Source: Chloroflexota bacterium (lineage in GTDB: Bacteria > Chloroflexota > Dehalococcoidia > SHYB01). From it: a DNA stretch of 6,534 bases. Position 1 is the stretch's first letter. Every line of letters starts with the position of its first letter. Positions 1 through 6,429 of this stretch are shown one piece after another. The DNA lies in assembly GCA_016200725.1 (NCBI GenBank), contig JACQEE010000240.1, positions 1-6,534 on the forward strand, given 5' to 3'. The notes below the pieces were generated by a model. The model saw only the letters and a list, made by a program, of their open reading frames with translations, was not told where the DNA came from and made no database searches. The position numbers and the translations under genes were made by a program.

Positions 1-1
1 C

Positions 2-841
2 CCGGTGCGCGCGGCCGAGGACATCGCGATGGTCGACCTTCTCAGCGGGGGGCGCTTCATGTTCGGGTTCGGTCGCGGCTATCAGTCCATCGAGTTCCAT
101 GGCTTCAACGTGCCGCTGGATGAGGCCCGCGAACGGACGGACGAGGCCATCGAGATCATGCGCCAGGCGTGGAGTAACAAGCCACTGACCTATCGCGGGA
201 AGTACTGGACGTTCGAGAACCTCAATGTTCTGCCCAAGCCGCTGCAGAAGCCGCACCCGCCGCTGTGCGTCGCCGCAGTGAGTCCCGAGACGGTGGGTCA
301 TTACGCAGCGAATGGCATCCCGTTCATCGCGGATAGCGCGGCGACGTTCAGCCGGTGCAAGCGGGCAATCGATGAGTGGCGGCGCGTGGCCACCGAGCAT
401 GGGCACCCGACAGAGAATGCCGGGCTCACTATCCAGCGAGGCCTCGTGATCGCGGAGACCGAAGCCGAGGCTCGAGCGCAGGCGGCGCACGCCCGCGACT
501 TCCAGAAGAGCCAGAAGAACGTGAACCTGGAGGGTGCGCCCATCGAGCGGACGGGAGAGTTCGCGGCGAGTTACACGTACTGGAAGGACCGCTACCTCGG
601 CAAGAACAAAGAAGTAGATACAGACTTCATGTGGGAGCGGATGCTGGTCGCGGGAGACCCCGACCGCGTTCGCAAGAATATTGAATTGCTCGAAGAGATG
701 GGCTTCCGGCACGTGCTGTTTACCCTGGGACATGCGCCGTTCACGCCAATCGAGGAGAACAAGCGGCGGCTCGAGTTGTTCGCGAAGTATGTGATGCCGC
801 ACTTTCGAAAGAAGCCAGTCGCTGCGAAAGGGCACCGATGA
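2..841 (+). CDS. LLM-class flavin-dependent oxidoreductase (luciferase-like monooxygenase), 5'-truncated
   Basis: This is a bacterial-luciferase-type (LLM) TIM-barrel enzyme, a group that uses FMNH2 or F420 to oxygenate or oxidise small organic substrates in the cytoplasm. The reading frame is open to the left edge, so the N-terminus lies outside the window; about 279 residues of a family usually near 350-380 are visible. Counting from the Val codon at base 5, family hallmarks are DLLSGGRF (11-18) followed by GFGRGY (21-26), the LPKPLQKPHPPL segment (76-87), AAVSPETV (90-97), and near the C-terminus AGDPDRV (216-222) and EMGFRHVLF (231-239), then a closing helix ending VMPHFR (263-268). The GTG at base 5 is not a credible start because the conserved barrel is already under way there. 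The stop overlaps the next start (ATGA), so the SDR is translationally coupled. The exact substrate and cofactor choice cannot be read from the sequence. Confidence 0.9.
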   Translation, partial: PVRAAEDIAMVDLLSGGRFMFGFGRGYQSIEFHGFNVPLDEARERTDEAIEIMRQAWSNKPLTYRGKYWTFENLNVLPKPLQKPHPPLCVAAVSPETVGHYAANGIPFIADSAATFSRCKRAIDEWRRVATEHGHPTENAGLTIQRGLVIAETEAEARAQAAHARDFQKSQKNVNLEGAPIERTGEFAASYTYWKDRYLGKNKEVDTDFMWERMLVAGDPDRVRKNIELLEEMGFRHVLFTLGHAPFTPIEENKRRLELFAKYVMPHFRKKPVAAKGHR

Positions 842-1647
842 AAGACTTCAAGGGCAAGACAGCGGTCGTCACCGGATCTGCCAGTGGCATTGGCCGAGGT
901 CTAGCCGAGCGCGCGGCTCGCGAGGGTATGAACGTGGTACTGGCCGATATCGAGCAGTCGCCACTGGATCAGGCTGCGCGAGAGTTGCGCGCGCTCGGAG
1001 TCAAAGCGCTTCCTGTGCGCACTGACGTCACCAAGCCTGAGCAAGTCGAGGCACTGGCGCGCAAGGCTGTCGAGGCCTTCGGCGTGGTGCATCTGCTGTG
1101 CAACAACGCCGGCGTGGGCATGGGGCGCAAGGCGGTGTGGGAGTGCTCGCTCGAGGACTGGCGATGGCTCGTCGGCGTCAACTTCTGGGGTGTCGTGCAT
1201 GGCCTGCACGCCTTTGTTCCCCTGATGCTCAAGCAGCAAGACGAGTCGCACATCGTGAACACGGCTTCCATCGCTGGTCTGTTCGCGCAGCCAGGGCTTG
1301 GCGTCTACCAGGCGACAAAGTTTGCAGTCGTGGGCCTATCGGAGACGCTAGCGCTCGACCTGAAGCAGCGTGGCGCGAAGGTGGGAGTCTCCGTGCTCTG
1401 CCCCGGGGCCGTCGATACGCGGATCGGCGAGTCGGACCGCAACCGTCCAGCCGAGTTGCGCAACCCGCCGGGCAGTCCGGCGAGGGTGCGGGAACGAGCG
1501 AAGACTGCCGATATGATTGACCCATCGCGCGTAGCCGAGATCGTGTTCGATGGGGTGCGCGCCTGCCGCTTCTACATCTTGACGCATCCAGAGCGGACGA
1601 AGGGTGCGGTGCGCGAACGGATGGATGGCATCATCGCTGGGCGGTAA
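838..1647 (+). CDS. SDR-family NAD(P)-dependent oxidoreductase
   Basis: A classical short-chain dehydrogenase/reductase of 269 residues, somewhat longer than the usual 250. Visible landmarks: the Rossmann glycine motif TGSASGIG (12-19), Asp37 at the end of strand 2 (which favours NAD over NADP), Asp63 at the adenine site, NNAG (89-92), Asn115, and catalytic Ser144, Tyr157 and Lys161 in the YxxxK arrangement, followed by LCPGAVDT. All four catalytic-tetrad positions are present, so it should be active on an alcohol/ketone pair. The start at 838 is supported by GAAAGGG at 826-832, five bases upstream, and by the 4-base ATGA overlap with the monooxygenase gene. That coupling suggests it oxidises or reduces the monooxygenase product or substrate. 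Its stop (1645-1647) directly touches the stop of the convergent DUF849 gene. Confidence 0.95.
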   Translation: MKDFKGKTAVVTGSASGIGRGLAERAAREGMNVVLADIEQSPLDQAARELRALGVKALPVRTDVTKPEQVEALARKAVEAFGVVHLLCNNAGVGMGRKAVWECSLEDWRWLVGVNFWGVVHGLHAFVPLMLKQQDESHIVNTASIAGLFAQPGLGVYQATKFAVVGLSETLALDLKQRGAKVGVSVLCPGAVDTRIGESDRNRPAELRNPPGSPARVRERAKTADMIDPSRVAEIVFDGVRACRFYILTHPERTKGAVRERMDGIIAGR

Positions 1648-2565
1648 CTACTCCCAGGCCTGACCGATCCTCATGATCCGTCGCGCTTCGTCCGGCGTTG
1701 CGGGCTCGCGACCGATGGCCCTAGCCATGGAGACCGCTCGCTGCACCAGAGATGCGTTGGTTGGACAGCCCAACTCTCGATAGGCGTAGTCGCCGATGCC
1801 GACGCGCACGTGGCCACCCATCGCCAGCGACGAGGCTGCGAGAGGGAACTGGTCGCAACCGTAGGCGAGCGGCATCCAGGATGTGCTTCCAAGGCCAAGG
1901 TCGCGCAGGCGCTCGATGGAGAAGAGCAGCGTCTTCGATGCGAACTCGTGCTCGGTGAGGAAGAGTTTGAGCACAAGGGGTTGACCACCTGCCATGCCCA
2001 TGTCCACCAGGTTCCTGAGGTTGCGCAGGTGGCTGACGTCAAAGGCAGCGAAAGTGGGTTTGAGGCTGTGCTTCCGGCAAAAATCGAGGAGCCACTCGTG
2101 GTCCTCGCCGGTGTTCAACAGGCCGCCTCGCGAGAGCGACCACTTTCCCGAACGTGGGTCGCGCATGGCGTTGCGGTCGACGATGCCGAGGTCGACGGGC
2201 GCCAATTCGTACTTCACGCCGGCCTTCACTCCGGCGACGATGTGCGCATAGCGCTCCGCTGCCGGCCCGCCGATGTCGTACCAATCGAGGACGCGCACGT
2301 GCGAGGCGTACGTGGGGTAGGCGATCAGTGGCGTGGACTGGGTGATGAGGCGCTGCGCCTCGACGTTCACACGGGGGTCGTTGCTCAACGCTGCTCCAGT
2401 GACCGGGTCGCGGCCGTGGTAGTGGACAACCGCAGCACCGGCCTCGTAACAGGCCTTGGCGTCGTCGGCGATTTCGGAGGGGCTATAGGCGGTGTGCGGA
2501 TTCGCCTCACGGCGCTGACCCTCGTTCAGGCCGACCTCGATGATCACCTTGTCGCTCAGGCTCAT
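1648..2565 (-). CDS. BKACE / DUF849 beta-keto acid cleavage enzyme (Kce-like)
   Basis: A 305-residue member of the DUF849 family, whose founding enzyme Kce condenses 3-keto-5-aminohexanoate with acetyl-CoA to give acetoacetate and an acyl-CoA; other members act on different beta-keto acids. Evidence: VIIEVGLNEG (7-16) with Glu15 near the position of a Kce active-site Glu, SPSEIADDA (28-36), AGAAVVHYHGRDP (42-54) holding the zinc ligands His48 and His50, and the C-terminal block GGHVRVGIGD (250-259) with Arg254 and Asp259, then PTNASLV and GREPATPDEARRI. Two departures from Kce stand out: Gly258 sits where Kce has a metal-binding Glu, and the Ser-Gly-rich loop near residue 82 reads AYPTYA. I believe related actinobacterial-type members share these, so this is probably a divergent subfamily and not a dead enzyme, but that is from memory. 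The start at 2565 is chosen over an in-frame ATG at 2586 because only it has a Shine-Dalgarno. Substrate unknown. Confidence 0.9.
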   Translation of the reverse strand: MSLSDKVIIEVGLNEGQRREANPHTAYSPSEIADDAKACYEAGAAVVHYHGRDPVTGAALSNDPRVNVEAQRLITQSTPLIAYPTYASHVRVLDWYDIGGPAAERYAHIVAGVKAGVKYELAPVDLGIVDRNAMRDPRSGKWSLSRGGLLNTGEDHEWLLDFCRKHSLKPTFAAFDVSHLRNLRNLVDMGMAGGQPLVLKLFLTEHEFASKTLLFSIERLRDLGLGSTSWMPLAYGCDQFPLAASSLAMGGHVRVGIGDYAYRELGCPTNASLVQRAVSMARAIGREPATPDEARRIMRIGQAWE

Positions 2566-2568
2566 AGG

Positions 2569-2575
2569 CCACCTC
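2569..2575 (-). promoter_or_regulatory. Ribosome binding site deciding the DUF849 start
   Basis: On the minus strand GAGGTGG lies so that its GAGG core is six bases before the ATG at 2565. The alternative in-frame ATG at 2586 is preceded by AAGCGCGATACC, which has no Shine-Dalgarno match, and its seven extra residues (MRPARWP) are not typical of the family, which begins just before the first barrel strand. Confidence 0.75.
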
Positions 2576-2590
2576 GCTGGCCTCATGGTA

Positions 2591-2644
2591 TCGCGCTTGC
2601 AAAGTCAGACGCCGTTCGGAGATGATGCGACACGACAAGCGCGA
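2591..2644. repeat. 9-bp perfect inverted repeat in the divergent intergenic region
   Basis: TCGCGCTTG at 2591-2599 is matched exactly by its reverse complement CAAGCGCGA at 2636-2644, with a 36-base spacer. Arm centres are 45 bp apart, about four helical turns. The structure fills most of the 88-bp gap between the divergently transcribed DUF849 and amidohydrolase genes. The left arm overlaps the -35 candidate at 2597-2602 and the right arm runs into the Shine-Dalgarno of amidohydrolase 1. It could be a pair of half-sites for a regulator that loops DNA, or a long-loop stem in a transcript; no regulator gene is in the window. Confidence 0.6.
2597..2626 (+). promoter_or_regulatory. Possible sigma70-type promoter for the amidohydrolase-MFS operon
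   Basis: TTGCAA (2597-2602) and GATGAT (2621-2626) each match four of six consensus positions, with an 18-bp spacer. It sits 27 bases before the ATG of amidohydrolase 1 and is the best pair I see in the divergent gap. The match is modest and unproven; no comparably good pair was found on the minus strand for the DUF849 gene. Confidence 0.35.
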
Positions 2645-2653
2645 GGGGGTGCC

Positions 2654-3838
2654 ATGAAGAACGGGATGCTGGTGGCCGACAGCGACATGCATGTGATGGA
2701 GCCCGCCGATCTCTGGCAGCGGTATATCGATCCAGCGTTCAAGCACGCCGCGCCTGCGGGGCTCTCGGAGATGCAGCGCGACATGCGGGTGCGCGTGAAG
2801 TCGAGAGTGATGCTGCGCCTGGGCCGCGTGCGCCCCGCAGGGAATGGCCGCAGCAGTTGGCGACCCCAGCACGACGACGCCTATGCCCCGTCCGAGGCGC
2901 GCAACTGGGACGCAGGTTCGCAGGTGGAGGCCATGGACAAGGAAGGGCTCGACCTCGCGGTGCTGTTCCCGTCGCGCGGGCTGTTCGTGCTCGGGGTGGA
3001 CGTGCCGCAGGTTGCGGGGGAGGACGGCATCGAACCCGAGTTCGCGGCAGCTATTTCCAAGGCGTACAACGACTGGATGAAGGACTTTGCGGGAGAACAC
3101 GCGGGCCGGACCTTTGGCGCGGGCATGGCGCCGCCGCACAACGTCGAGGCAGGAGTGCTGGAAACGCGGCGGTGCGTGCAGGAGTTAGGCTTCAAGGCGA
3201 TGTTCATGACGCCCTGGTTTGTGGGGCGGCGGGGCTGGCATGACTCCTATTACGACCCGTTGTGGGCGGAGATCGCGCGGCAGAACGTGCCGATAGCCTT
3301 CCATGGCGGCGGCAAGACGTATATCACGCCGGACTACCTCGATGTGCTCGACAAGATGACGATGTGGCACACGCTGGCGCAACCACTCGGCCTGATGAAG
3401 GTAGCGGTGAGCCTGTGCGCCGGCGGTACGCTGGAGCGACACCCCAATCTGCGCGTCTCGCTGCTCGAGGGTAACTGCTCGTGGGCGCCGTGGCTCTTCC
3501 ACCGCCTCGACGAGCATTATGCGTGGGTTGGCAAGAACGAGATACCCGAGCTCAAGATGAAGCCTTCGGAGTATTTCAAGCGCAACTGCTTCCTATCCGT
3601 CGACGCGGACGAGGACACGGCGAAGTTGTTCGTCCAGTGGTTCGGCGACGACAACCTCGTTTTCTCGACGGACTATCCACACGCCGATTCGATGTACCCG
3701 CATGCGACCGACAGGTTCCTCAAGCTCGACTTATCGGACACAAGCAAGCGGAAGATTCTCTGGGACAACTGGTGCCGTCTCTACAACATTCCCAAAGACG
3801 TGCTTTCCAAGAAAACAGCGGCCAAGAGCGCTCGTTAG
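2654..3838 (+). CDS. Amidohydrolase family protein (Amidohydro_2, metal-dependent TIM barrel), copy 1
   Basis: A 394-residue protein of the Amidohydro_2 family, which contains cytoplasmic metal-dependent hydrolases and decarboxylases such as ACMSD and gamma-resorcylate decarboxylase. The N-terminal metal motif is D-x-H (Asp11, His13) inside DSDMHVMEP, the acidic variant of the usual H-x-H. QVEAMDKEGLDLAVLFPSRG marks barrel strand 2. AFHGGG carries His217, MWH carries His239, LLEGNCSW carries Glu272, and STDYPH carries Asp340 and His343, the likely catalytic Asp on strand 8. The C-terminus has KILWDNWCRLYNI. The start at 2654 follows GAGGGGGT by three bases; upstream in-frame ATGs overlap the divergent gene's leader and lack homology. 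It aligns end to end with the broken copy at 5358-6337. The MFS gene follows after 11 bp, so the two are probably co-transcribed. The reaction could be hydrolysis or non-oxidative decarboxylation; the substrate is unknown. Confidence 0.9.
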   Translation: MKNGMLVADSDMHVMEPADLWQRYIDPAFKHAAPAGLSEMQRDMRVRVKSRVMLRLGRVRPAGNGRSSWRPQHDDAYAPSEARNWDAGSQVEAMDKEGLDLAVLFPSRGLFVLGVDVPQVAGEDGIEPEFAAAISKAYNDWMKDFAGEHAGRTFGAGMAPPHNVEAGVLETRRCVQELGFKAMFMTPWFVGRRGWHDSYYDPLWAEIARQNVPIAFHGGGKTYITPDYLDVLDKMTMWHTLAQPLGLMKVAVSLCAGGTLERHPNLRVSLLEGNCSWAPWLFHRLDEHYAWVGKNEIPELKMKPSEYFKRNCFLSVDADEDTAKLFVQWFGDDNLVFSTDYPHADSMYPHATDRFLKLDLSDTSKRKILWDNWCRLYNIPKDVLSKKTAAKSAR

Positions 3839-3849
3839 AGGGGCCTTGA

Positions 3850-5346
3850 ATGTTCGGTCTGCGGCGGCTGGAGTACAAATGGATCGTCGGCATCGTCTTC
3901 GTTTTCGCGATCTTCATGGACCTCCTGGACATGACGATCGTGAACGTGGCGCTGCCGACGTTTGCCAAGGAGTTTCACGCCTCAACGACGGCCATCGAGT
4001 GGGTGGTCACAGGCTACCTGTTGAGCCTCGCGGTCTCGATTCCCGCGAGCGGTTGGGTCGGCGATCGGTTCGGCACGAAGCGCACGTTCACGCTGGCGCT
4101 GGTCATCTTTACCGGAGCCTCGCTCCTCTGCAGCCTCGCGTGGAATATCGAGTCGCTCGTCGGCTTTCGCATCCTGCAGGGCGTCGGAGGCGGGATGCTC
4201 ACGCCTGTCGGCACAGCGATGCTCTTCCGCGCTTTCCCGCCGCAGGAGCGGGCGAAGGCATCGTCGGTGCTTATCCTGCCTACGGTCGTTGCACCTGCAA
4301 GCGGGCCCATCCTTGGCGGTTACCTGGTGCAGTATGTCTCCTGGCACTGGATCTTTCTGATCAATGTGCCCATTGGCGCGGTTGGCGTTGTCGCAGCGGC
4401 CACGCTGCTACGCGAGGAGCGGCAGCCGCAGGCGGGGAGTTTCGACATCCCTGGATTCGCGTTCGGCTTGACGGGGCTCGCCACGGTCACCTATGCGCTT
4501 TCCCGCGCAGGCTCTCAGGGGTTCAACGACTCGCAAGTGGCCGTGTTTGGCCTTGGCGGACTCGTGCTGCTGACCATCTTCACCTGGGTCGAGTTGCGCG
4601 TCGCGCACCCGATGATCAACATCCGGCTGCTGCTCAACAACCGGCTCTTCAGGGCGACGAACACCGTGCAGATCTTCACGCTGGCAGGCTTTTCCGGCGC
4701 GCTCTTCTTGCTGCCGATCATGCTCCAATCGGAGCGCGGGCTATCGCCGCTGCATTCAGGACTCGCTACATTTCCGCAGGCCATCGGCGTGGTGAGCATG
4801 AGCCAGCCGGCGAGCCGCCTCTACCGTCACATCGGGCCGCGCCGCATGATGGTCGTGGGTCTCATCGGATCGTCACTCACAGCCTTCGCCTTCTCCCAGG
4901 TTGGTATCGCGACGAATCTCTGGTGGATCCGCGCCCTGATGCTGTGCCGCGGCTGGTCGTTCGCGTTGGTCATCATCCCGATGCAAACAGCGACGTTCGC
5001 GACGATCACGCATGACCAGCAGGGGCGAGCCAGTTCGATCTTCAGCACTGGCCGACAGGTGGGGTCGAGCCTCGGCGTGGCTATCCTCGGGACGGTGCTG
5101 ACGAGCAGGTTGTCGCACCACCATGCAGTTCTTGGCGCACCGGCGACAACCGCTGGCGCCGTGAAGGCCTTCCAAGAGGGATTCATCGCCGCCTCGGCCC
5201 TGGTGGCGCTTGCCATTCTGATCGCAGTGCTGATTCAGGACAGAGATGCGGCGCCAACGCTCGCGCCAAAGCGCCAGGCGGCGTTGGGTGTTTTGCCTCC
5301 AGTGGCCGTCCCACAGGCACCGGTGCCTGTCCAAGCGAGGGAGTAA
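3850..5346 (+). CDS. DHA2-family MFS transporter (EmrB/QacA-like, 14 TM)
   Basis: A 498-residue inner-membrane, proton-coupled transporter of the major facilitator superfamily, drug:H+ antiporter 2 type. The length fits 14 transmembrane segments. Visible motifs: LDMTIVNVALP (26-36, motif D1, first helix), GWVGDRFGTKR (68-78, motif A in the first cytoplasmic loop), FRILQGVGGGM (106-116, motif B with Arg107), APASGPILGG (148-157, motif C of antiporters) and WHWIFLINVPIG (165-176), typical of EmrB/QacA. LSPLHSGLATFPQ (298-310) and GRQVGSSLGVAILGT (401-415) mark the C-terminal half, with a last hydrophobic helix around 444-463 and a Pro/Ala/Val-rich cytoplasmic tail. The start at 3850 is preceded by GAGGGG (3838-3843) six bases upstream, overlapping the amidohydrolase stop. 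Lying between two amidohydrolases, it probably exports a toxic substrate or product of the pathway, though import cannot be excluded. No EmrA-like adaptor is present. Confidence 0.95.
   Translation: MFGLRRLEYKWIVGIVFVFAIFMDLLDMTIVNVALPTFAKEFHASTTAIEWVVTGYLLSLAVSIPASGWVGDRFGTKRTFTLALVIFTGASLLCSLAWNIESLVGFRILQGVGGGMLTPVGTAMLFRAFPPQERAKASSVLILPTVVAPASGPILGGYLVQYVSWHWIFLINVPIGAVGVVAAATLLREERQPQAGSFDIPGFAFGLTGLATVTYALSRAGSQGFNDSQVAVFGLGGLVLLTIFTWVELRVAHPMINIRLLLNNRLFRATNTVQIFTLAGFSGALFLLPIMLQSERGLSPLHSGLATFPQAIGVVSMSQPASRLYRHIGPRRMMVVGLIGSSLTAFAFSQVGIATNLWWIRALMLCRGWSFALVIIPMQTATFATITHDQQGRASSIFSTGRQVGSSLGVAILGTVLTSRLSHHHAVLGAPATTAGAVKAFQEGFIAASALVALAILIAVLIQDRDAAPTLAPKRQAALGVLPPVAVPQAPVPVQARE
5313..5330. 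repeat. 18-bp perfect palindrome at the 3' end of the MFS gene
   Basis: ACAGGCACCGGTGCCTGT is its own reverse complement over all 18 bases. It encodes part of the Pro/Val-rich tail of the transporter and ends 13 bases before the stop codon, 27 bases before the start of amidohydrolase 2. No T-run follows, so it is not a standard intrinsic terminator. Without a loop it is more like a dimer-binding operator than an RNA hairpin, although a six- or seven-pair stem with a four-base loop could form in mRNA and affect translation of the next gene. It may also be a by-product of coding for a PVPV repeat. Confidence 0.6.
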
Positions 5347-5357
5347 AGGGGGAAGGT

Positions 5358-6337
5358 GTGTACAACGGGTTCAAAGTCGTCGATGCGGACTCGCACGTGA
5401 TGGAGCCGGACAACCTGTGGGAACGCTTCATGGACAAGCGGTTCCGCAGCCATGCGCCGAAGACGATTCGGATGTCGCCGAAGGTGATGAACTGGATGTC
5501 GACGACGGTGATGGGCCACTGGTGGGGCTCGACGGAGCCGACGACGCGCGTGCCCTATGTCTACGACGGAAAGGGCGGGCGCGTCAATACGAATTCTGCA
5601 ACGCCGGCAAGGGGCGGCTCATCGGCGTCGGGGCGCTAGACCTGCGCGACGTGGGTATGGCGGCCAAAGAGGCGCGGCGCTGCGTTAGGGAACTGGGCTT
5701 CAAGTCAGTCTACATCCTGCCCGAGTCGCCATACGAGGACAGAACGCTCGACCATCCGCACTGGGACCCGCTGTGGGCTGAGGTCGCGAGTCTGGGTGTA
5801 CCGCTGGGCACGCACGAGGCAATGTTCCACAAGAACGGCAACGTGGGGTGGGTCGGCGCGAAGCAGGTGGCTGCGATGAACATCAGGTACGCACCGACGG
5901 CGGTGACGTTCGGACTCGGCGAGATGGTGGGTGCGTTAATGTTCACTGGGGCGATCTGCGCTCGGCACCCCAGTCTTCGCGTCGCCTTCACGGAGTCGTC
6001 GGTCGGCTGGGCGGCGACGTGGTTCCCGTTCCTCGATGAGCGATGGGAGCGCGCGCATGTCATGGCACCAGGGAGCGTGCCGTCGGCGAAGCCGTCGCAC
6101 TACTTCCAGCGACAGTGCTATATCTCCGGCGAGCCAGGAGAGCCTGGCTACTGGTACGGCATCGAGGCAGGGTTGGAAAACAACCTCATGATCGCCACGG
6201 ACTTTCCGCATCCAGAGGTCAACGAGTTCCCCCGCGTGCTCGATCCGTTGTTCGACAAGCGGCGCGGCAAATTGACCGATGCGCACGTGCGGAAGATCCT
6301 TTGGGACACCCCGTCGCGGCTCTTTGGGTTGTCGTAG
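5358..6337 (+). pseudogene. Amidohydrolase family protein, copy 2, disrupted by internal deletion and frame change
   Basis: A second Amidohydro_2 protein, parallel to copy 1, but split over two frames. The first part starts with GTG at 5358 (Shine-Dalgarno GGAAGG at 5351-5356) and reads YNGFKVVDADSHVMEP, with D-x-H at residues 11 and 13 exactly as in copy 1, up to about VPYVYDGKGGRV near 5585. That frame then stops at 5637-5639 in sequence without family resemblance. Homology resumes in another frame from EFCNAGKGRLIGVG (about 5590) to the stop at 6335-6337, including RRCVRELGFKSVYI, the GTHE His (codon 5813-5815), ATDFPHPE with its Asp (6200-6202) and KILWDTPSRLFGL. Aligned with copy 1, about 60-70 residues covering the QVEAMDKEGLDLAVLFP strand are missing at the joint. 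A single-base error therefore cannot explain it. A true decayed gene or an assembly collapse both fit. The catalytic residues outside the gap remain. Confidence 0.85.
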
Positions 6338-6347
6338 TTCTTTTCTT
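6305..6347 (+). terminator. Weak intrinsic-terminator candidate after amidohydrolase 2
   Basis: GACACCC (6305-6311) can pair with GGGTTGTC (6326-6333) as a seven-pair stem with one bulged T and a 14-base loop. The pyrimidine tract TTCTTTTCTT (6338-6347) begins four bases after the stem and right after the stop codon. The stem is short and the loop large, so termination would be inefficient. Its place, between the operon end and a new promoter, supports it. Confidence 0.3.
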
Positions 6348-6374
6348 GACACACCCTAGGTGCGCTCGTAGTCT
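6346..6374 (+). promoter_or_regulatory. Sigma70-type promoter for the E1 alpha gene
   Basis: A perfect -35 box TTGACA (6346-6351) is followed by an exact 17-bp spacer and TAGTCT (6369-6374), which keeps the most important -10 bases (T1, A2, T6). A start of transcription near 6381 would give a leader of about 50 bases before the ATG at 6430. It is the best promoter in the window and shows that the E1 alpha gene probably begins a new transcription unit, separate from the amidohydrolase-MFS operon. Confidence 0.65.
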
Positions 6375-6429
6375 GGCGCTGCCCGAGTGCCTTTGTCTTC
6401 TTCGTGCCGCCTGAGAAAGCGAGGCTGCC

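Noticed and set aside
1810..2625. 271-codon open frame on the plus strand opposite the DUF849 gene
   Set aside because: It is the antisense shadow of a gene with clear family motifs; its own translation has no recognisable domain and comes from GC-rich third positions.
2540..2653. In-frame upstream extension of amidohydrolase 1
   Set aside because: The extra residues lie over the start of the divergent gene, show no family similarity, and the ATG at 2654 has a strong Shine-Dalgarno and aligns with the start of the second copy.
2507..3139. 210-codon minus-strand open frame across the divergent gap and amidohydrolase 1
   Set aside because: No family resemblance, and it lies opposite the conserved N-terminal half of amidohydrolase 1 and across the likely promoter region.
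3702..5015. 437-codon open frame overlapping the MFS gene in another plus-strand frame
   Set aside because: Its translation is rich in Arg, His and Pro with no domain, while the overlapping frame has all the DHA2 motifs and a good ribosome site.
5246..5590. Upstream part of the long frame that ends at 6337, read as a 363-residue protein
   Set aside because: Before about 5590 this frame gives non-homologous sequence overlapping the MFS tail and the true N-terminal frame of amidohydrolase 2; only the later part is amidohydrolase.
6132..6149. 7-bp inverted repeat with a 4-base loop inside amidohydrolase 2
   Set aside because: AGCCAGG-AGAG-CCTGGCT can form a hairpin, but it lies deep in coding sequence for a Gly-Glu-Pro repeat and has no T-run or nearby start, so chance is the simpler reading.
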